The position numbers were made by a program, and so were the translations under genes. The notes beneath the pieces were generated by a model. It was not told the DNA's origin, searched no databases, and saw nothing but the letters and a program-made list of their open reading frames with translations. DNA of 64,000 nt from Petrosia ficiformis. Its lineage: Eukaryota; Porifera; Demospongiae; Haplosclerida; Petrosiidae. Positions 56,595-64,000 of the stretch are shown here, piece after piece (the first letter of the stretch is position 1; the number at the start of each line of letters is the position of its first letter). Location: positions 6,098,347 to 6,162,346 of the forward strand of contig OX345641.1 of the NCBI GenBank assembly GCA_947044365.1, written 5' to 3'.

Positions 56595-57190
56595 GGTTGT
56601 AGTCTTTTCCGTGGGCGGATGCTACTCCAATCAGTTTCTAGTCTTGCCAGCTTCTTGCTGCATGGTTCCAATCTGTATTTTTTGGAAGGCACACCCACCC
56701 GGGGATATAATTATTGGGCCTAAATGATAGTTTATTTTCAGAAACAAAGCTAAACACGGCCCACTGGTGGTGGAGTGGCGGTGGGTGGGAAACAATGGCG
56801 GGTAACTGTAGTTGCTCTCTGAGAAAGATCGGAGTTTGATAGTGCCTAGAAAGGTAGATTTTATGGTTTCAGTGAAAAGCTACAGAATTCAGCTTTCTTC
56901 AGCCTCTTGTAACTTTAAAAGTAAAATGAATTTGCAGAAAACGGCTTCGTAACTTTTCTGAAAATACATTGTACTTGGTGCACGCCATGTATGGTGGGCG
57001 TGGCTTTTGTGGTTTTGTACCTATGTTAATTGGAAAAATGGCGATTTTAACAATATTTCTTTAATTACAGGACAATATAAAGCTGATCGGAAGATTTGAA
57101 GGTTGCTATTACACCAGGTTAGAGTCATATTATATAATATTCTATTTTGAAACTGATTGGAGTCGCATCCGCCCACTCCCTAGTACCACC
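56595..57190. mobile_element. TIR element flanked by TTAA (596 bp)
   Basis: Inverted ends of about 45 bp: GGTTGTAGTCTTTTCCGTGG then GCGGATGCTACTCCAATCAG at the left, matched by CTGATTGGAGTCGCATCCGC then CCACTCCCTAGTACCACC at the right. TTAA flanks both ends (56591-56594 and 57191-57194), the target duplication of piggyBac-type transposons, although TTAA could also be part of the palindrome. No transposase inside. Confidence 0.72.
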
Positions 57191-57194
57191 TTAA

Positions 57195-60100
57195 AGTTAT
57201 TATTTACTATACAATCATACATGATCAAAGGAACATTTTGTAGAGTGGGGGGCCTAGTTCTGGGTTGAGAAGCTCACCACGAACACTTTCTGATTAGTTA
57301 TTCTTGAAGGGCATGGTCAGTTAAAAGTTCACTAATAAACTGAATCAATAAAATAATCAATAAAATAATTAATTACTTAGACTTGACCAGACTTAAATAC
57401 TGATGTAGTCTACTTGGAAGATTCAGCAGTTTTTGTGCACTTTGGAGATGGTGGCTTCGCCCACAACTCAAATAGAGATCTCCACAGACGTTGCATTTCT
57501 TTAGGAAACTTTTTGGCCCTTCTGGCCCCCCTTGTTCCATCACCCATGGGAAATAAGGCACTTGTGGTGCAGTAGTCTTCTCACCAGCTGCACCCCTCAT
57601 CCTCATCTTAAAACAAGGGAATGTGTCTGGCACACGAATTCAATTCTCTTGTCATTGTCAACTGGATATTTTATGAATTATAATTATTATGATGTAATCA
57701 CAAGAAAGATGGATGGGGGCACCAAGACTTAAAATGAAGAAGGGGAGTTATAAGTTAATGCGATTAATTGGTTAAAATTTTTAGGAGGAAATAATAATAT
57801 AACTAATCATGGGGAGTAGCAATGATGAAGAAACATTTGGTAGCTTTAGGTCCTCTACTTTTACAATTCCCTCTGGATATATAGAAAATATAGCTAGTCC
57901 CAATATCAAAAGTTTATTGTATTAGCAGACATATATTTCAACCGATGACTTGCAATTCAAATGTATAGTAGCACCCATGTTTTTCCGACTGAACTGTCGA
58001 TTGATGTTAAAAATACTTGATCTTATTTGAACAGATAGAACATAAAATTGACTTAGTGTGACAGATGCTATCCCTCGCTTTACAATGGGGAGTGTAAGTA
58101 TAGTGGCACAGAACTCTTGTCACAAACTTGAATAGTGATGGATAGCAAGCATTGACTTTCATGTAGCATTCTTAATTGTTATTGACAGAAATATTGCAAT
58201 CCTATTATAATCATAATTACTAATTATATAATTATATACACTGCAAAAACTGATTTGTTGATTGATTGGTTTCATTTGCTCTTATACATATTAATAATGA
58301 AGCATCTATAGAAACATAGGAAACCAGTATTACCATGTTTTTAATGGAACAAGACATATTCAGAAAGCTTTATGATAACTTTGTATCAATCATTGCTGAT
58401 AGCACTAGTGTCTCTACCATGCATTCTGTGTATTTCAAAATCTGGGGCCTGAAAAAGTAGCAGTCTAAGTGCACAGAAACTAAGTTACTAAAGTGCTCTC
58501 TCAAGGTTCTAAATGATAGCCTCCTTGAGTCTGAAACTCAACAACTTATTATACTGACTTGTTAAACATTTCTGCATCCTCTTTATACTGTTTCTCTGCC
58601 GTATACAACAGTTATTGGCAGTTTACATTCTTCCTGCTGGACTGTATTATCCATTAGGAAGATGACAATTATAACAGTTCTTATTATGTTTCTAATGGAA
58701 AGTACAGCTAATTGAATATCTGGTGTACTTTGATTGTTCTGCTGTCATTCTCAAAAGTGCGAATGCAATGAGTTTTAGCCCTTGAGTTCAGGGTGTAAAA
58801 TGACAGAATGATTGTGTGTTAAGTGTATGGTAGGCGAGAAGTAACATCGAGTATTTTAGTATGTATCAGTGTGGATGGATTTCCAGTAAACAGGTGTAAT
58901 ATATCAAATACCTTGTCATGATTACTTTGCCACCTATATCTGACAAACTAAAAGGACCTTAGCACATAGACCTAAACAACATAAAAGGGCCCTGACTAAT
59001 TTGAACGCTCAGGCTTCTGCCATGGCAGAAGGCCGCAGAACACATGGCCACCAAACACTCCACAACTATAACGATACTACTCGACCCACAACTGGCAATA
59101 TAAAAGAGAATTCATCAACAAGACTCTGTAAACAGAGATCAAGGATCTCTACGTAAAACATATGATATATAGGCTATTTACTGTTCACTGCAAAACACTT
59201 GAGTGTTTTCTATCTTTATTTCTTCGACTTCATCTAAATATGGTACAGAGTCTGATCTTTTTGCGATGTACTGTATGTCCGCTGATTCTGTCTTTAAGTG
59301 TCACCATTGGTATACAATGTGTAATGACTGCTCTACTATTCCTCAGTTTTCCTTTGGTTGCAACCGTTTCTCCACTCCTCCATTTGGAAACTTTGAATAA
59401 TTTTCAGATATTCTAGCGTATAAAGATGGAGGTGTTAAGTTCTCCTCTGATACATGCTATGCATGTATGCTCAAACCTACCTAAACAGTGTCGAATGATG
59501 CCTCGGATCTAGAAATTTAAGGAGGTTTCTAAAAATAATCGCACGTGAAGTGCACGGATTTTTGCTCATTAATTAATAAGGGTGTGATTACAACTTCTTA
59601 TTAATATTTCGTGCACTAAGTAGCCTTGTCATATCGGAACAGTCAGGAAAGGTATGCAAACTTACTATAAGTTAATAACTTAGAGCTAGCAGTCATGATT
59701 TACTAAATGTTTGATGAAACACTAGCATCAGACTGAGTGTGAGAAGAAACCAGACTTCACTCAGTCTGGATACCCGTCCCTTCGCTTGGAGGAGGAAGGG
59801 TCTGGTGATTTACAATTGACCAGCTTGTACACACATTCAGATTACTGCGTGACAATCAGATTGCACGGCGGGTAAATTGTCATGTGATAATTACCCGGGC
59901 ATGATCTACAACATGGAAGTGGAAAGTGTGGCACTATCTTTAGGCATTAGTCAATTCAAAGAAAGGCTATAGATGCTTTTGTGAGCTTTAAAGTGATGAA
60001 ATGGGTTATATACGTAGTTTAGGAAGATGCTTTATTCCAGGGAGCTCAGTCAATGGGACGTAAAGAATGCATGCTCAAAAAGCAGGAAGAATTAAGCTGC

Positions 60101-60799
60101 CTGACTGCATGTAGTGGCTCTATGTGCTAAAATAATTATATTTCTAGTGGTTTTCCACAACCTTTAGAAGTATGAAGAGTTGATAATCAAAATAATAACT
60201 ATATGATATAAAAGACTGCTTTGTACATGTTCTGTTATCAGTTCTTGAGTACATTTATAGTGGGAGAAGTTCTGAGTATGTGAACTATGAATCTTGTTCT
60301 CATAGCTGGTGTATTTGCCACTATGCCAGAAGTTAATTATCCGTTCACACCATTACTGGGTCCAGAAAAATAGTATATATATCTCAAAAAAAAGATAATT
60401 GCTAAAATTACTAATTTATTGTTTATTACATTGATTTAGTTGCATGCAGGTTATTAAGATAGGTATGTATAGTAACCATACTCAATAATAAAAGTTTTAC
60501 TATTACTGATGTATAGCTGCAATTAAGATGGTAGATTATTATTTTGTCATTCGTTATGACTGTGTAATGACAATCAGATTATGCTTTTATTTCAGCCTAT
60601 TATCTTATGTTCAAATTCCCCAACCAGTTATGCTTCCACTTAGGTACCTATTATGCTCCAAACATAAATCCAAAAGTACTGATAATGTTACATTTACTTA
60701 TTATTATTCAATAACATAACTGATGCCTGTAATCTACAGATGATAATGACACATCTTCACTTTGACTAGAACTGTTAGATTGTGAACCTTCTTGTATAT
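57195..60799. other. Intergenic stretch without a recognised gene
   Basis: A minus ORF at 57373-57633 contains a CNVCGDLYLSCG Cys cluster but nothing recognisable. 59740-59820 carries an inverted pair of the GGGTCTGG family. ORFs around 59162-59416 and 60528-60719 have no domain. Nothing else supported. Confidence 0.45.
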
Positions 60800-61245
60800 A
60801 GTCTTGCGTAGCCAGCCTCTCCGACTCTAAATGAAGCCGGGAAGGGTCTGGTAGAACTACATTGTTATAGTCATCCAGTGAAACTACTGGATTACCGGTA
60901 GATTCACTTATTTCAAGTACGTGTTTGATATAACACCATCGAGATAGAAAAAAGTATAGCAGTTGCTTCGTAGATAGAGCCAATTTATTGTTGAAAGATA
61001 ACCAGATGGAATCAGTAAAAGCTTTGGTGTCGTATTTTTATGCTTACCCATGGGCTATAAAAGCTCTGGCTACATTTAAATCTCGCTATCACACAAAGAG
61101 CAGTTCTACATTTTAGTAATACCTTCTCACACACCCACTTAAGATAAGTACAACTGGTAACGTCACTGGATGACATTAACAATGGAGTTCTACCAGACTC
61201 TTCCCACTTCATTTAGAGTAGGAGGGGCTGGCTACGTGAGACTCT
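60798..61245. mobile_element. TIR element of the CGTAGCCAGCC family
   Basis: The ends are inverted over about 60 bp: AGTCTTGCGTAGCCAGCCTC then ACTCTAAATGAAG and AGGGTCTGGTAGAACT at the left; AGTTCTACCAGACTCTTCCC and TTTAGAGTAGGAGGGGCTGG at the right. A shared CTTGTATAT lies just outside both ends and is a probable target duplication, with the exact boundary ambiguous. No transposase. A short palindromic relative is at 62669-62735. Confidence 0.75.
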
Positions 61246-61672
61246 CTTGTATATATAGGCTTGGATTTGTAGTGATAGAGCCATTTCAAATTAGCTAATT
61301 TGTTGTAACTTCATGACCTTTGACCACAAAGTATACACATCCTACCATGCTGACTGTGAGATAATACGATTATATATATACTAATTAAATTTGATTTTCC
61401 AGAAATGGAAAATTCCCCTTATTTTGACATTACAATTTATGCTTTTTTATATAGTATTGAAGATAGTTTAAAGTTGATATGCATCCCATGTATCTTGCTA
61501 AATTTATAATATTTTTACACAACTGTAGTAACTAATAATTGTTTTTGTAGTGATATACATATATAACTGTACTACAATATAACTGGTTTAAGGTTTAAAC
61601 TAATTAGGTTAACAGTCTCTTGTATGAATGTGAAATGACATAATATATAATATAATTAAGTATATATGGTGG

Positions 61673-62391
61673 TTACTGTGACATACCATTTCTTGGAGTA
61701 CTCCGAAACAAAACAAAACCAAAACAAACTCCAAAGAATCCATCCTTTCCCAGAGAATGAGAAGCTACGATATCAGAATCAGGATATTTATCTAACAAAG
61801 GTATTGGATCTTTCAGAGGAATGGCATCCAAATCAATTACTGTTATATCATAACCCCAGTGATTAATAAGGCGTACAACAGCACTCCGAGCCATCCACAC
61901 ATCCCATGAATATGCCTTTGTCCAGCGAAGTATAATATGATGATATATAAGCTCATTCAGGTTTACATAAATTGTTGATATTTCTTTCTTTTTAAGCATC
62001 TCATAAATATCTTTGTCAAAGGAGAGAACATTATGTCTTTTATATCAATATTAGTGTTCAGATCAACAGCTACTAACCAATTCAATAATGTAACAAAGTA
62101 TCCTTGATCAGAAGCCGTTAATTATAAATAAACTATCTTATTAGTTTTCTCAGCTAATATACTTGCCAGTTCATGAACCCATTTCATTTGTACAACTTCT
62201 TCAACTGTTCTGATATAGTTCGGATATAGAAATGAGAAAGGAGGTTGAATATCAAACCCAGGTCTTACTGTAGCTGATATGTAGCGATTTACAGTGTGGA
62301 CATTTGGAATTAAGAAATAGTCAGCAGAGAAATATCCAATGATTGTTATCAAAATCAAAATTGAGATCAAAAGAACTTTAGTAATCTGCAT
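61673..62391 (-). pseudogene. Nucleotide-diphospho-sugar transferase-like gene, interrupted
   Basis: Reads leftward from the ATG at 62391. A membrane anchor near the N-terminus (about residues 5-27: ITKVLLISILILITIIGYFS) predicts a type II Golgi protein. It continues LASILAEKTNKIVYL, TAA at 62122-62124, then LTASDQGYFVTLLNWLVAVD, a one-base shift near 62050, then NVLSFDKDIYEMLKKKEIST and WMARSAVVRLINHWGYDITV, with the putative DxD metal site in VIDLDAIPLKDP and FGVCFGFVLFRSTP. This matches the plan of the Nucleotid_trans (PF03407-like) glycosyltransferases. A GTATGT donor follows at 61686-61681, so more exons may lie to the left but none were recognised. One stop and one frameshift argue for a pseudogene; sequence error is an alternative. 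Confidence 0.65.
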
Positions 62392-62668
62392 TTTCTTCTC
62401 GCTGCTATTCTAAAAACATATTAGCAATTTTTGGTGCCCAGCCGCCCACTCACTTTTTCTCGTTAAGGAGTGGACGACTGCGTACGAGACCTTTCATGTA
62501 GAAATTCTACAAGCTGCGTATGTCGAGCGACTGTGAATGTACTCTGGGAACTAGTGAATTTGATATTACAAATGATGTGCATACTAACAGTTATACAAGT
62601 TATAATGACAAGATACTCTTCTACACTGCAATTGTTTGGATTACAGGACTGGAAATGTGACTAGTTAG

Positions 62669-62735
62669 CGTAGCCATCCCCTACCTGTACTAATACTCTA
62701 ACGCTTGAGTGGGAGGGGCTGGCTACGCGAGACTA
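62669..62735. repeat. Short palindromic repeat, CGTAGCCA family
   Basis: AGTTAGCGTAGCCATCCCCT is mirrored by GGGAGGGGCTGGCTACGCGA about 40 bp later. A minimal relative of the element at 60798-61245, located just upstream of the transferase-like gene. Confidence 0.6.
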
Positions 62736-63157
62736 CTATACTTGAGATGTAAGATGATCAATAAGCTACTATTCATATCAATTATAATCACTAAGCTGTC
62801 ATACATTTATTATTAGTCGTTCCATTTAACAATAGCAATCATTTAGCTGTTGCACGGGAGTTACTGGCAGAAGTATGAACTTTATTATAAGAGTATATGG
62901 GGGGACTCACTAAAACCAAAAGCGGGAGTTGATCACTTAATACCATGAGCAGGAGTGGGAGTCTATGAACCACACCTATTGATAATGATTTCTTTTAAAT
63001 TTTCATGTTGCAACAATATGCAGTAGATATAATCAGAATAATAAAGCAACAGATACAATTATAATGGATTATAAAGCAACAAATATATAATTATGTATAT
63101 AATGTAACTCAAGATATAAATATAATATATATAAAGCGGTTAGTAGCTAGGTGGAAT
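62736..63157. other. AT-rich stretch, nothing recognised
   Basis: Contains ATAATTATA-type simple sequence and no supported frame. Confidence 0.5.
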
Positions 63158-63680
63158 TCAAACGAATTCAAAACATGTCCAAGACTCAGGAGCAGCTGTT
63201 ACATACCATTTGCCACAAACATCACATTGTATCATCTCTTTGTCATATGACTCTGGCAATAAACAGATACAATACAAAGGAATAACAATGTTTTTGACTG
63301 CACTCCTCTTTAATAGCTGATCTTCTTGCATTCGAAATGGTAACAACTCTTTTCTGTAGAAACAGTCAATGAGATGCCTTCGCATTCTACTGCAGTCAAA
63401 GTTCAAACATGATAGGTCATTTCCAAGTGCTGCATGGTATGCATATGCGATATTGAATACACCACAGACTATATGATTGATTTGTTGTTGAATTGACATT
63501 CTTATCACCATGAGGAGACCATTGCTAGCTAATGCATTGTATATATGTGTCACTTTTACCTCAAGGGATGAAGTAAGATTGCTACTAACAAAACTGTCAT
63601 ACAGTTCTCACCCAATGAAAATCATCTGTGAAGTGGATCTGGATGGTTGAAGGAACAAATGTTGTTGATCAGCGTATCTA
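63158..63680 (-). pseudogene. Ulp1-like (C48) protease C-terminus with PHD-like tail
   Basis: On the minus strand, FVPSTIQIHFTDDFHWV gives the catalytic His (codon 63617-63615). After a one-base shift at about 63600 the frame reads LYDSFVSSNLTSSLEVKVTH, with the catalytic Asp in YDS. Then QQQINHIVCGVFNIAYAYHA carries the catalytic Cys in CGVF, followed by MRRHLIDCFYRKELLPF. A Cys-rich tail follows (YCICLLPES, then IQCDVCGKWY), like a PHD finger that lacks its usual His. The combination of a C48 protease and a PHD-like tail is common in animal transposon-borne proteins. The N-terminal part should lie further right; 63681-64000 shows nothing recognisable. Confidence 0.65.
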
Positions 63681-64000
63681 CAGCTATACACTACATCTGC
63701 TACATTCGTAGCATAACACAATAATATAATTAAAGTATGATGTTATTGTGTATGTAAATTATAAAAGAGAGCTGCAGATAACAGTTATTGTATAAACTAT
63801 ACTCATATGTTACCAAATGCATTTCTTCCATACATCATTACACTCAGTTTCTGATCCTTCCTTACTCCCTCTTCCTCACTCCACATTTCTCTTTATGCAA
63901 CGCTATTCAACTAGAAAACACTACAAAACCCTGCATAGATACTCAGGATTTTAACCTCAGATATATACAGAGGTCTGTGACAAACAGGCATTTCTTGAAG

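Overview
The window looks like AT-rich metazoan nuclear DNA, and a sponge of the Amphimedon type is my best guess. That guess rests on compact multi-exon genes with GT-AG introns, animal signalling domains (ankyrin, Roc-COR, Death and CARD-like folds) and a dense load of small hAT, Tc1 and Ty3/gypsy elements. The species is inferred, not shown. No bacterial features, CRISPR arrays, rRNA or convincing tRNA genes were seen.

The core is a diverged segmental duplication carrying two paralogous plus-strand genes. Locus A (about 3.5-26.6 kb) holds the 3' part of a gene encoding ankyrin repeats, a Roc-type P-loop GTPase, COR, a post-COR domain and two tandem CARD-like domains; its first exons lie left of the window. 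Locus B (about 31.6-54.7 kb) holds an apparently complete 11-exon gene of 1010 codons: four ankyrin repeats, Roc, COR, the same post-COR domain, then a Death domain. The plan resembles the DAPK1 tail (ANK-Roc-COR-Death) without the kinase. Both reading frames close exactly across all the splice junctions I propose. All the C-terminal death-fold exons sit between phase-1 introns, so the tail looks like an exchangeable cassette. A 5'-truncated, frameshifted CARD tail survives downstream of gene B.

Layout: 1-3521 is a decayed Ty3/gypsy element with tandem LTRs. 3522-14957 is gene A, with a Tc1-like miniature element and a second gypsy element in its introns. 14958-31600 is intergenic, with four GGAT microsatellite arrays, a 58-bp minisatellite interrupted by a hAT element, a TA tract and another hAT element just upstream of gene B. 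31608-49269 is gene B; its large intron 2 contains three hAT elements, one carrying a nearly complete but broken transposase. 49270-54690 holds foldback DNA, the CARD relic and the duplicated 3' flank. 54690-64000 holds TIR elements, a broken minus-strand membrane-anchored nucleotide-diphospho-sugar transferase-like gene and a minus-strand Ulp1-like protease plus PHD-like fragment.

The duplication works as a natural control: sites occupied in one copy and empty in the other date several insertions relative to the duplication.
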